From a virus, in the IMG/VR virus record IMGVR_UViG_3300021957_004323, positions 1 through 22,465 of that record: DNA of 22,465 nucleotides; one strand, written 5' to 3'. Below are positions 5,899 through 13,668 of this stretch, one piece after another; within the stretch, counting starts at the first letter, position 1; the number at the start of each line of letters is the position of its first letter. The position numbers and the translations under genes are program-made. The notes under the pieces were generated by a model, which worked only from the letters and a program-made list of their open reading frames with translations, had not been told where the DNA came from and searched no databases.

Positions 5899-7880
5899 TA
5901 TTTGTCGAAGTAATCAGGTTTAGTTTTACCTGGATCGTATGGCTTACCTTCTTTGTTTCTCCACTTATCAATAAAATCGCCTCCGCCTTTCCACATTCTT
6001 TTGAGAACAGTACCTACATTCATAGCACCTTTAAATATTCCCTGTTCGTGGTCTATTATTTCTAAACCATATAATCTTTCTATTGCTCTAGCATAAAGTA
6101 AATCGTTTTGTGAAGGATACCATAGTTCATCTTTTTTGTCTTGCACATACAACACACCGTCTTGTGATACTACTGCAAAGAATCTCTGTTTAACACTTTT
6201 ATCACTGTTAGGACTTTGGCCTGGTTCTTTTTCACTGAGTCCTACTTTGGTTGGGGTAGGGTATTTTCCGCCATACATTTTCTCCCAATTTTTCTTGGTT
6301 TCGTCTGTGAAGTTGCCCCATCCTAAACCATCACCTCTTGCTACCTTTGAAGGTGCTCCTCTTTCTCCACTCTCAGGATCTGCTGGTCTAGGAACAACTG
6401 TGTCATCATTTGCTAATTCTGGATTTACAATTTGCACCGTTTGTGGATTAAGTTCAGGTATGTCTTCTAAATCTGTTCTAATAGGTTGATTTTCTTTTAG
6501 AGCCTTTCTAAATATACTTTCGTTGGATACTTTATCTCTAAACTTAAAATCATCTGGATATCCTGTTTTAATAGGAACTACATCTGCCTTTTTCTTTTTA
6601 GGTTCCTCCTCAGGATCGTCAAAAGGCAATTCTTGTTGCATTTTGTTATAGGCTTTAGACAACTGTTTATCTTGCTTTTGATATTTGATTATGGGGTTGG
6701 TTCCTATAACATCAGCATCATCTGGTACTTGAACTTGTTTTGCAGGTTCTATTGTTACAAATTTCAATTCAGAATCTAAGTCTGATGATGTACTGCCAAA
6801 GTCAGGCATATATAAATCATTTGTAAAATAACCTAATCCTGCTAATCTATTTTTGATTGCTATTACCATATTTAAAGATTGTGGTATTCGTTTTATGTCT
6901 TCGACTTTATAATCTTCTTCTGGTTTATAATTTCGCAATGCCCATTTTCTTTGATCCATAAAACTTGGATCATCGCTTGAGAACTGGTCATAATAAGGTT
7001 TATAAAATTTATGTAATTTTTTATAGTAATTAATTATGCTGTTTTTATAATCAGCACTTAACCGTTCAGTGTCTGGTAGTTTATCCTGACCAGGCACTAA
7101 TTTATTTGCTTGACCTTTTTTGACTTTGTCGGCGCCTGTGTATATAACGCCTTCTATATTTTCATCGTCTATAATTTTAACATCTTTGTCTCTAAAAGAG
7201 TCTACAAAACCATATACAGTATGTGCTTGGTCTTTGAAATAACTAGCCAGTACACCTTTATTTTTCTCTGCACCTAACTTTTTATAGTTTTGCTGTAATG
7301 TCGATACACCAACATCTTTGACAGATCCTATACCACTGAATGCATCAAACTTGCCTGGTGTTTTAAAAAGTATAATTGTTTTGTCTAAATCTTTAACGTC
7401 AGTAGAATTAAGTTTTTTATTTTTGATTTGTTTGTTTTTTAATGCCTGAGGATTATTTTCTGAATTTTTTGGATTTATTCTTTTAGGAGAGCCATCCGGA
7501 TTGTGTGTTCTACCATATTTGTAATCCCACTCTGATTGGGTTAAATAATCTGTAGGTGATTTTGAAAAAGCAACTGGTCTATCACCAAATGTATCTTTTG
7601 CTCTTTTGTTTGCGGCTTTTCTTTCTTGTCCGTCTGCACCGAAATATCTAGGATCTGCTTGTGGGTCAATGTTTTTAAGATTTTTAGGATCCACTATACC
7701 AAATTTAATTAATTCTTGTTTAGTCATTGTGGGTTCGTTAGATTCTGGATGAGGCATACCTAATTTCCAACTTGGGAAGTTTTTTTGTAATTTAGCAATA
7801 GTGTCAGATTCTACATCAAATCCACCAGCCTCTTTAATATGCTTCTCTTCTAGAGTTGTTATTAACTCATTTATCTTCAT
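5898..7880 (-). CDS. Large hydrophilic unknown protein (661 aa) coupled to the ligase-like gene
   Basis: I do not recognise this protein. I start it at the ATG at 7880 (MKINELITTLEEKH). A TTG 36 bases upstream extends the frame but would overlap the previous gene further. It is polar and Lys/Asp/Pro-rich throughout, without signal peptide or membrane segment. Residues ~160-280 look folded (KTIILFKTPGKFDAFSGIGS, YFKDQAHTVYGFVDSF). Residues ~420-520 are low-complexity and Pro/Glu/Lys-rich (DDPEEEPKKKKADVVP). A C-terminal folded part at ~560-640 includes RFFAVVSQDGVLYVQ and LLYARAIERLYGLEII. The stop shares a base with the ligase-like start (TAATG), and its own start overlaps the previous gene by 14 bases. 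A virion-packaged or partner protein of the ligase-like product is a reasonable guess only. Confidence 0.8.
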   Translation of the reverse strand: MKINELITTLEEKHIKEAGGFDVESDTIAKLQKNFPSWKLGMPHPESNEPTMTKQELIKFGIVDPKNLKNIDPQADPRYFGADGQERKAANKRAKDTFGDRPVAFSKSPTDYLTQSEWDYKYGRTHNPDGSPKRINPKNSENNPQALKNKQIKNKKLNSTDVKDLDKTIILFKTPGKFDAFSGIGSVKDVGVSTLQQNYKKLGAEKNKGVLASYFKDQAHTVYGFVDSFRDKDVKIIDDENIEGVIYTGADKVKKGQANKLVPGQDKLPDTERLSADYKNSIINYYKKLHKFYKPYYDQFSSDDPSFMDQRKWALRNYKPEEDYKVEDIKRIPQSLNMVIAIKNRLAGLGYFTNDLYMPDFGSTSSDLDSELKFVTIEPAKQVQVPDDADVIGTNPIIKYQKQDKQLSKAYNKMQQELPFDDPEEEPKKKKADVVPIKTGYPDDFKFRDKVSNESIFRKALKENQPIRTDLEDIPELNPQTVQIVNPELANDDTVVPRPADPESGERGAPSKVARGDGLGWGNFTDETKKNWEKMYGGKYPTPTKVGLSEKEPGQSPNSDKSVKQRFFAVVSQDGVLYVQDKKDELWYPSQNDLLYARAIERLYGLEIIDHEQGIFKGAMNVGTVLKRMWKGGGDFIDKWRNKEGKPYDPGKTKPDYFDK

Positions 7881-8118
7881 TTTTAGACTCTTTGATCCTT
7901 TGGAAACCTCTAGCAAGTTTGATAGGGTTTCTACCTTTTATGCTGTTGATTAACCTTCTCTCCAAGTCTAATGCATCTTTTTCGTCAAAGTGTTCGTGTA
8001 GTTGAGCAATTAAATTAATTGCACTACTAACTATATGGTCGCCTCTGTTCTTGAGGACTTGATCCTTGTCCTTTTCTGCTACAATGCTGTTTAATTCTTG
8101 AAGTAAAGTTTTTTTCAT
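7867..8118 (-). CDS. Small late protein (83 aa), function unknown
   Basis: An 83-aa helical, charged protein. The centre reads RGDHIVSSAINLIAQLHEHF and is followed by ALDLERRLINSIKGRNP and a basic amphipathic end. From memory this pattern recurs in small marine T4-like phage proteins of unknown role; I cannot test it here. It has a late promoter at 8139-8147 and AGGG as a Shine-Dalgarno ten bases before the ATG. Its 3' end overlaps the 661-aa gene by 14 bases, so it leads the block with the unknown and ligase-like genes. Confidence 0.8.
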   Translation of the reverse strand: MKKTLLQELNSIVAEKDKDQVLKNRGDHIVSSAINLIAQLHEHFDEKDALDLERRLINSIKGRNPIKLARGFQRIKESKNEDK

Positions 8119-8138
8119 TATCGTTTCCCTAATAGCAA

Positions 8139-8147
8139 TATTTATCT
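8139..8147 (-). promoter_or_regulatory. T4-like late promoter, AGATAAATA
   Basis: AGATAAATA on the minus strand, about 20 bases upstream of the ATG at 8118, with TTAGGGAAACG between. It lies just before the helicase stop at 8152 is passed, so late transcription of 8118 to 4609 can be separated from early helicase transcription. Confidence 0.75.
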
Positions 8148-8151
8148 TCTT

Positions 8152-9537
8152 TTAACTTTTCTTTTTAAGAAAATCTTTTAGCATTGACCCTTGAGCAATG
8201 ATATCTCCTGACTCTTCTGTGTGATCCGGACTAATTTCATCTTTTATACTGCTTGAACGTTTCAAAGAGTTAATTAAACTACCTGCAACCATTGTATCAG
8301 TATCTTCATCTCCTTCATCTAAATCTTCTATTCTCAATGTCTCTGGAACAAATTTTAAGTCTATCTTAGTTCCAACACCACTACTTGAACGTGTTTTCAT
8401 AAACTGTAATTGATATCTGCCACGTTCTCTCATAGCATTACTAGTAAAGATACCAATAACATTATCTGCTGTTTGTATTTTACTAATACCACCTGCAATA
8501 TGATGGTGGTCAAATTCTATTTCTTCTACCGCACCTCTGTTTAACTGCGATGCTGTTACCATTAGCACGTTCCATTCAACTGCTAAATTACGCAATTCTT
8601 CAGATACATATTTGTCTTTGATAAACAAGTCTCCTGGATTCACTTTGTTGCTAACAGGCATCATAAGATCCAAGTAATCAATAATAACAGCATCAACTTG
8701 CACACCACTTTGAATCTCATACTCTCTTAGAAATGCTTGAATGTCGTTTGATGTAACACCATTGGTCAACTGCTTGACTCTAAGTTTGCCTGCGCCTTTG
8801 CCTTTTGTTCTTACTTTTAAATCAACATCGTCGATGTTTTTCATAACTTCACTAGTGCCGTATCCACTAATCATACTGTCAAGTCTCATACTACATAATT
8901 GCTCACTCAACTCTAAACTAATTAAAACTGTGTTTAATCCACTTTGACTCCAGTTGAGTGCTAAGTTTTGCAAGAATAAACTTTTACCTGCTCCAGAACC
9001 ACCTGCAAAGAATGTAAGTTCACCTCTGTTCAATCCACCATACAGTTTTCTATCCATTGCTTGCCAGCCTGTACTAATTGCACCTGCTTGGTTCTTGATC
9101 CATTCTAAACGTTCTTTGGGATTGTCATAGTAATCTAACCCTAAGTCTTTTACTAATCCTATTTGACTTGCTTCTTTAATCTTTACTTCAACTGTGCCAT
9201 AATCTTTGCTTTCTAATAAATCAGTACTGTCAAGTATTGCTTTTTCTAATGCCTTATGTCTGCAGAATGTTTCAAACTCATCCATAAACCATTCCACGTG
9301 TCTTGCGTTGAACTCTTCCACTTTCTCTAGTTTTATATCTGCAGATGCTTCTATTTGCTCAATAGTAGGCATACTGTTATATTCTTGAACGTGTTCTTTG
9401 ATAAAACTAACAGCATTTCTAAACTGCCTATCAAACATATAAGGTTGTACAATACTGTTTACCCTTGCAATAATATCGTTATCCGATACCATAAAACGTA
9501 AAAACAGTTCTTGCATATCTTCGTTGTAATTCATCAT
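8152..9537 (-). CDS. 41: Replicative DNA helicase, T4 gp41-like (DnaB family)
   Basis: A 461-aa hexameric 5'-3' replicative helicase. The N-terminal ~150 residues are helical, as in gp41/DnaB. The RecA-like core has Walker A GGSGAGKS (179-186) and Walker B VIIDYLDLM (284-292), then a conserved MVTASQLNRGAVEE segment and ISKIQTADNVIGIF. The C-terminal ~50 residues are acidic and probably flexible. In T4, gp41 unwinds the fork and works with primase gp61, which is encoded directly upstream here. Two in-frame ATGs follow one another; the first (9537) overlaps the primase stop as ATGA and I use it. Length and motif order match gp41. There is no clear terminator after the gene. Confidence 0.95.
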   Translation of the reverse strand: MMNYNEDMQELFLRFMVSDNDIIARVNSIVQPYMFDRQFRNAVSFIKEHVQEYNSMPTIEQIEASADIKLEKVEEFNARHVEWFMDEFETFCRHKALEKAILDSTDLLESKDYGTVEVKIKEASQIGLVKDLGLDYYDNPKERLEWIKNQAGAISTGWQAMDRKLYGGLNRGELTFFAGGSGAGKSLFLQNLALNWSQSGLNTVLISLELSEQLCSMRLDSMISGYGTSEVMKNIDDVDLKVRTKGKGAGKLRVKQLTNGVTSNDIQAFLREYEIQSGVQVDAVIIDYLDLMMPVSNKVNPGDLFIKDKYVSEELRNLAVEWNVLMVTASQLNRGAVEEIEFDHHHIAGGISKIQTADNVIGIFTSNAMRERGRYQLQFMKTRSSSGVGTKIDLKFVPETLRIEDLDEGDEDTDTMVAGSLINSLKRSSSIKDEISPDHTEESGDIIAQGSMLKDFLKKKS

Positions 9538-10511
9538 AACATTTTACTCTGTACTTCTATTTTAATTTTATTAGATATACTATGTTTAATTATGCTATCT
9601 AATGTCAAAAGTTTGCCATATTTGAGTACGGCATCGCCTACGTCTTTGCAATCATTGTGCCAAGGTGGAAAACTTACTTCCCAACCTACATCAGCAACTG
9701 CTCTAATCAGTTCTTTACCTGGAGCATCTCTGTCCGGACAAAGAATTACTCTTTTCTTCAAAGAGTTTATTTGATTTATCTGTTGTTCGTTTATAGTATT
9801 CCCCAAACAACTTATACCATTTATCAACATTGCATCAAATACACCTTCCATCAATATAATAGTTTTTGTATCTGCGAACACGTGATTGTCTAAACCAAAC
9901 ACATAACCAGGTTGACTGTTCATCAAATACTTTGGTGTTTCTTTGTTAGGTGGATTTATATGCCTAGCAGTATAGCCAACTAATTCTTGATTATACACAA
10001 ACGGCACAATTACTCTGTTCTTAAACTGCAATTGATTGCTGTAGTATAACTTATGCTTGTCTATTTGCCTGTTTACTGCATACTCATAAACTGCTGTGGC
10101 ATCAGGTGGACTTGTTTCATCTAGTTCCATCCAATGCTCTGGCATCTCTACCTTCTTAAACTTTTCAAACTTTATTTCAAAACTATCTTCTATGTCATCG
10201 AATATGTCTTTATGCCTCATTAGATTAAACACAACTTCCTTAACAGTTTTATCTGTTGTACCTAATCTATTAGATAAGTCTCTAAACTTTTTACCTATTC
10301 TTGGTGTTGGTGCCCAACCTGTAGTATACCCACAGTTAAAACAGTTGTAACTTATCTTAGCACCACTAGTGATTACACCTGCTCTGCCTCTAGTGTCATT
10401 GCACATAGGACAATCAAACGTATTCCACCCACTAGGTGTACGTTTAGTTTTAGCCGGCATATAATCCAATACTAGTTTGTGTACCGATGTAACTAATTCA
10501 GATAATTCCAT
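9534..10511 (-). CDS. 61: DNA primase, T4 gp61-like
   Basis: A 325-aa primase that makes RNA primers for lagging-strand synthesis. The N-terminal zinc-binding domain has CPMC (34-37) and CFNC (57-60). The TOPRIM domain has MEGVFDAM (221-228) and CPDRDAPG (258-265), the acidic metal-binding motifs. A perfect TTGACA-17-TATAAT promoter lies immediately upstream, with only six bases between the -10 box and the ATG. No Shine-Dalgarno fits there, so the mRNA may be leaderless. The next in-frame ATG is at residue 18, within a segment that looks conserved (YMPAKTKRTPSGW), and I keep the first. The gene is coupled to the helicase through an ATGA overlap. Confidence 0.93.
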   Translation of the reverse strand: MELSELVTSVHKLVLDYMPAKTKRTPSGWNTFDCPMCNDTRGRAGVITSGAKISYNCFNCGYTTGWAPTPRIGKKFRDLSNRLGTTDKTVKEVVFNLMRHKDIFDDIEDSFEIKFEKFKKVEMPEHWMELDETSPPDATAVYEYAVNRQIDKHKLYYSNQLQFKNRVIVPFVYNQELVGYTARHINPPNKETPKYLMNSQPGYVFGLDNHVFADTKTIILMEGVFDAMLINGISCLGNTINEQQINQINSLKKRVILCPDRDAPGKELIRAVADVGWEVSFPPWHNDCKDVGDAVLKYGKLLTLDSIIKHSISNKIKIEVQSKML

Positions 10512-10517
10512 ACTGTA

Positions 10518-10546
10518 ATTATACTAGAAGTAAAAGAGAATGTCAA
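10518..10546 (-). promoter_or_regulatory. Perfect sigma70-type promoter for primase-helicase
   Basis: TTGACA (10546-10541), a 17-base spacer, then TATAAT (10523-10518). Both hexamers match the bacterial consensus exactly. The ATG at 10511 is six bases after the -10 box, so transcription would start on or beside it. Confidence 0.9.
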
Positions 10547-10549
10547 GTA

Positions 10550-11368
10550 CTAGTTTCTAAGTAAAACTTGTTCTACTGTACCTGCGTTGGTGCTGTTTGG
10601 ACTATATTGAAATCTTATACTGTTATAGTTACCTGTAAAGTTGTACGGCAAGGGGCCTGTCGCACTCGTAAGAGGTATTCTAAAAATTTGTGTACCCAAA
10701 GGATCAATACCAAACCATTTAGCATCATCTGAAGATGCTACTAAGTCATTGTTACCTTGAACATAAATGTTGCCTGAGAAGTTAGTGCAATAAACAGCAA
10801 GTGTATGCCTAGCACCTCTAAAGTTCTTACGTGAGTTGCCATCTAATGAACTGCTCTGGAAAGTGTTTGCAGTATCTCCGTCATTTATATTAGTTACTTG
10901 CAACCAAGTATTGGCAGTTTGGGTAGCCGCTGGTACTTTAAGAGCATCGTCTCTAACTATAACAGTTATACCTAACTTGTTGTTCTTGTCTGCATATATT
11001 GGTGTTTTAGAACCATTTGAATCCAACTGTGATATAATAAGTTTGTAATTACCAACTGCTAAATCATTTAAATCATCTTCTGTTAAAGTTAGTTTTGCAC
11101 TACCTTTATCAAGTTCTGCTATTAAGAATTTTGTTAAAACACGTTCTGCATTTTCAAAACTAATTAGTTCAGCCTGAAATTCGCTGTTTTTAACATTCTG
11201 CAACTTTCTATCTTTGTTTCTAACATCAAAGAAGTAATCGTTATCCATTCCTTGGTATGCTATAATTTCTGTTCTATTCATAGATGAGTTTTCCAAATAG
11301 GAGAAACTGTCTCCTATAACTATATTTATCGCAGAGTTGTTATATTTGTATAAAGTATAATTTGACAT
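10550..11368 (-). CDS. Probable virion structural protein (272 aa; tail or baseplate type)
   Basis: A complete 272-aa protein, beta-rich, with many Asn, Ser, Thr and Asp and no Cys pairs or membrane segment. The N-terminal ~125 residues contain a repeated beta pattern ending in AVGNYKLIISQLDSNGSKTP. A linker with VPAATQTANTWLQVTNINDG follows. The C-terminal ~110 residues (HTLAVYCTNFSGNIYVQGNN, then IPLTSATGPLPYNFTGNYNS) resemble a carbohydrate-binding-like or fibre beta sandwich. It has its own late promoter and an AGGA Shine-Dalgarno. The role is inferred from composition and late expression; an exact T4 counterpart is not recognisable by eye. It separates the primase unit from the early operon. 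Confidence 0.75.
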   Translation of the reverse strand: MSNYTLYKYNNSAINIVIGDSFSYLENSSMNRTEIIAYQGMDNDYFFDVRNKDRKLQNVKNSEFQAELISFENAERVLTKFLIAELDKGSAKLTLTEDDLNDLAVGNYKLIISQLDSNGSKTPIYADKNNKLGITVIVRDDALKVPAATQTANTWLQVTNINDGDTANTFQSSSLDGNSRKNFRGARHTLAVYCTNFSGNIYVQGNNDLVASSDDAKWFGIDPLGTQIFRIPLTSATGPLPYNFTGNYNSIRFQYSPNSTNAGTVEQVLLRN

Positions 11369-11386
11369 ATTCTATTCCTGTACTAC

Positions 11387-11395
11387 TATTTATTT
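11387..11395 (-). promoter_or_regulatory. T4-like late promoter, AAATAAATA (minus strand)
   Basis: AAATAAATA on the minus strand, then GTAGTACAGGAATAGAAT and the ATG at 11368, giving a short leader with AGGA. It lies back to back with a plus-strand late box at 11402-11409. Confidence 0.65.
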
Positions 11396-11401
11396 AAAAA
11401 G

Positions 11402-11409
11402 CATAAATA
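11402..11409 (+). promoter_or_regulatory. T4-like late promoter, CATAAATA (plus strand)
   Basis: CATAAATA, then AAAACA, then the ATG at 11416. The six-base gap leaves no room for a Shine-Dalgarno and predicts a start of transcription within a base or two of the AUG. Confidence 0.7.
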
Positions 11410-11415
11410 AAAACA

Positions 11416-11820
11416 ATGCCTGATAGCAAACAAACATTTAATCAACAAGAGATTGAAGAAAACTATCCTTTTCTTACCTGTGTCAACTATGGTGGGAAAG
11501 ACTACCTTGGTATAGTTACCAATCGAGATAAAACTTTTTTAAGTATGTTCGATATGGATTTGATATCTAATCCTGCAAACACAAAAAGATTTGTAGAACT
11601 AGGTGAGAACTGGTGGTGGGAAAGTAATAGGCAAATACCAATAGATGTATTTTTATTCCAAGAACTTATTCCGTTTAGATATGCCATACGAACTTTTGAA
11701 AACAAACACATAGAAGTAAAGTTTGGACCTGTAACAGAAATTAATAATTTGGTTAAGAAACGTATTAAAAGACGTACAATAACTTTAGTAAAGAACGTTC
11801 CGTCTAAAGACTCTCAATAA
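11416..11820 (+). CDS. Hypothetical late protein, the only plus-strand gene (134 aa)
   Basis: A 134-aa soluble protein with no recognised family. A striking Trp cluster lies in GENWWWESNRQIPIDVFLFQ (residues ~63-82), and the C-terminus is basic (VKKRIKRRTITLVKN). The promoter directly before it and the absence of a competing minus-strand gene make it real. A 69-aa minus-strand frame inside it has no start signals. It is convergent with the mini-DnaE gene, and the two coding sequences overlap tail to tail by 17 bases. This divergent late gene sits at the border between the early operon and the late virion gene, so antisense transcription into the end of the early operon is possible. Function is unknown. 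Confidence 0.8.
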   Translation: MPDSKQTFNQQEIEENYPFLTCVNYGGKDYLGIVTNRDKTFLSMFDMDLISNPANTKRFVELGENWWWESNRQIPIDVFLFQELIPFRYAIRTFENKHIEVKFGPVTEINNLVKKRIKRRTITLVKNVPSKDSQ

Positions 11821-12373
11821 TTTTATTCAACTGCACCACAATACTCACAGCATAACTCAATGCGTGGCTTCTCTTAAAGAAGTAATCCTCTGTCTTTTCC
11901 CATACTTCTTTTTCAATTACTTCCCAAGTATGACCTACTAGATGCCTTTTGCCAGGTCTAATCATTGCAAGTATCATTGCCAACTGCTCTATACTCTTGG
12001 GAGGATGTTGTTCTATAATAGCAAAATGATTACTGATGTGTGCTAGTTGCTCAACTATTTCCTTGTGTTCAAACAAACTCCAGTTGACTTCTGTCTCTAA
12101 TAGTTTATCTAAGTGAGTCTCATTCTCGATACCGTTGTATATTCCGTTGTTTAGTAAATCTATTTTAAAATAACCTCGTTCTTCTGCTTCATCATAAGGT
12201 ATGGTTGAAATGTTTTGTATTGGATACTTTGGTATGTTTTGTAAATACACACCTGAGTTGTGTTTAGTTAAGTCGCCATCTTTTTCTTGACTGGCATTTA
12301 TATACCTAGGCAACTTATCCAGCAACAAATCTCTATTTGCTAAATCAATATCTACATCAAAATCTAGTTTCAT
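11804..12373 (-). CDS. Miniature DnaE-like protein (C-family DNA polymerase III alpha palm/fingers remnant)
   Basis: A 189-aa protein carrying DnaE signature motifs in their normal order. KLDFDVDIDLANRD (2-15) matches the palm motif PDFDVDF...KRD, with D4 and D6 at the places of E. coli D401 and D403. KHNSGVYL (37-44) matches the HaaGVvI segment. ERGYFKIDLL (65-74) matches GLvKfDfLGL, with D72 at the place of D555. SIEQLAMILAMIRPG (127-141) matches the fingers motif ending in ALyRPG. FFKRSHALSYAV (165-176) matches FNKSHaaaYA. The PHP domain, most of the thumb, the middle fingers and the beta-binding and OB parts of the ~1,160-aa DnaE are absent. It is coupled by ATGA to a zinc-finger gene and ends the early operon. 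Family resemblance is strong; polymerase activity is doubtful. It could be a regulator or replisome decoy. Confidence 0.75.
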   Translation of the reverse strand: MKLDFDVDIDLANRDLLLDKLPRYINASQEKDGDLTKHNSGVYLQNIPKYPIQNISTIPYDEAEERGYFKIDLLNNGIYNGIENETHLDKLLETEVNWSLFEHKEIVEQLAHISNHFAIIEQHPPKSIEQLAMILAMIRPGKRHLVGHTWEVIEKEVWEKTEDYFFKRSHALSYAVSIVVQLNKIIESL

Positions 12374-13038
12374 ATGTTTGCCTGTTCGCCTATTTCTTGT
12401 ACTGTTTGCACTTCTTCTGGATTCTTTCTAAATAAGTCTCTCCAAAATACAGGATCTGCTATATCTTTTATCATATCAATTTGTTCTTTATTAAACTTAG
12501 TCCAAAGTCCTTGTCCACTCTCAGTTAAAAACATTAACCAAGGAGATATCTTTCCTGCTTTAATATGAAATACTGCAAGTGGAGTAGTTACTTGCTTGAA
12601 GTAATTTTGTAAATCTGTATTATGTTCTTTACCCCATTCTGTCATTGTTAAAATTGTGCGTTCAATTGCCTTTAGGGCAGGCTCTTTTTTAACGTATTGA
12701 TTCAAGTACTTTGTATATGTTGTATCAGATGTCCACAGTTTTAATTTTACACTATTCTTAATGCAATATTCTGTATACTTCTCAGGGTGTAGTAAATCTT
12801 CTTTTGCAAGTTTTCTACCATACTTAACAAATGACATATAGTATTGACTGTTGGCAAAGTCATCAAATGTTTTAATTTTAGTAGCATTAGTAGATAATTC
12901 ATAAAACATTTGAAATGCTCTAAGTCCTAATCTCACGTGGGTTAAATCTTTTTCTGTGAACCTTTGTTTCTTAGGACACATATGAACGGCAAGAGTGCGT
13001 TCACTAGCAAAAGACTTACCACAATACTTACACTTCAT
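12370..13038 (-). CDS. N-terminal zinc-finger protein coupled to the mini-DnaE (222 aa)
   Basis: A 222-aa protein opening with a C2HC-type finger: C3 and C6 in CKYCGKSF, then H19 and C21 in AVHMCPKK. The remaining ~190 residues are helical and charged, with no further motif that I recognise (for example VRLGLRAFQMFYELS, FFKQ-type helices and a C-terminal Glu/Gln-rich end). The ATG overlaps the stop of the gp62-like gene and its own stop overlaps the mini-DnaE start, both as ATGA, so the three are made together. A nucleic-acid or replisome-binding role is inferred from the finger and context. It could be a partner that completes or recruits the mini-DnaE. Confidence 0.8.
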   Translation of the reverse strand: MKCKYCGKSFASERTLAVHMCPKKQRFTEKDLTHVRLGLRAFQMFYELSTNATKIKTFDDFANSQYYMSFVKYGRKLAKEDLLHPEKYTEYCIKNSVKLKLWTSDTTYTKYLNQYVKKEPALKAIERTILTMTEWGKEHNTDLQNYFKQVTTPLAVFHIKAGKISPWLMFLTESGQGLWTKFNKEQIDMIKDIADPVFWRDLFRKNPEEVQTVQEIGEQANI

Positions 13039-13499
13039 TTTAAAATTTCTTTAATTTCTTTATCATCATATCCATAACCAACCAAGAAGTCTTTTATTTC
13101 TTCTTTAGTTGACAACCCAATAAACAGTTCTAATTCATCTGTTTTAGTATTTGGAAATAGTTTTCCAAATTCTTCCATTATTTTATTTTTCTTTCTTTTA
13201 GATGTAGGAGCCTTTACATAAGGATGCCACATCTTTCTACCTGAGCCTGCTAAACATAAACATTTCCAAACTAACTCAGGGTGCCTACTTGAACCTGCGG
13301 CACTCCAATTATGATTAACACAATCATTTACCATTGTGAGATAATGCGAATCATATGGTTGCCCTTGTACAGAAGACGCATATCGTTGCATCATCCAAAA
13401 GTTAATGCCTTTCTTTTGGTCATCTGACAATCGAGTATAGTAATTCATATCTCTTTTGTCTAGAGCCAACATTACATCTGCTATCTTAGGTACTGCCAT
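13035..13499 (-). CDS. Putative clamp-loader small subunit, gp62-like
   Basis: A 154-aa helical protein that resembles T4-like gp62 in size, fold pattern and context. gp62 is the small non-ATPase subunit that works with gp44 to load the sliding clamp gp45. The matching features are weak: an early helical segment around INFWMMQRYASSV, a middle KRKKNKIMEEF basic stretch, and an ending with LSTKEEIKDFLVGYGYDDKE. I start at the ATG at 13499, which has CGAGGA four bases upstream. Another ATG 27 bases further up lacks a good Shine-Dalgarno. It overlaps the zinc-ribbon gene by 14 bases and the zinc-finger gene by ATGA. gp44 and gp45 are not in the window. The call is tentative. Confidence 0.5.
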   Translation of the reverse strand: MAVPKIADVMLALDKRDMNYYTRLSDDQKKGINFWMMQRYASSVQGQPYDSHYLTMVNDCVNHNWSAAGSSRHPELVWKCLCLAGSGRKMWHPYVKAPTSKRKKNKIMEEFGKLFPNTKTDELELFIGLSTKEEIKDFLVGYGYDDKEIKEILK

Positions 13500-13668
13500 T
13501 GTTCCTCGTTTGGTCTTTACTTGCATCTAATTTCTCAAAAGTTTTATCATACCAAGCATTACTACAATATGCATCACAAAATACATTCATTTGATCCGGA
13601 GTGTGATACTTGATGTCCATTACATTTAAAAGTTTATCGCACTCTGCACATTTTAGGAATCTACTCAC
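13486..13668 (-). CDS. Small zinc-ribbon protein (60 aa)
   Basis: A 60-aa protein with two cysteine pairs, C7/C10 in KCAECDKLL and C31/C35 in VFCDAYCSNAW. Together they form a likely zinc ribbon. The start is a GTG at 13668 preceded by GGAG seven bases away inside the end of apt, with which it overlaps by eight bases. It could be a regulator or adaptor of the gp62-like protein that follows it. Nothing else identifies its function. Confidence 0.75.
   Translation of the reverse strand: MSRFLKCAECDKLLNVMDIKYHTPDQMNVFCDAYCSNAWYDKTFEKLDASKDQTRNNGST

Noticed and set aside
7881-7916. TTG start giving 12 extra residues on the 661-aa protein
   Set aside because: The ATG at 7880 gives MKINE and less overlap with the previous gene.
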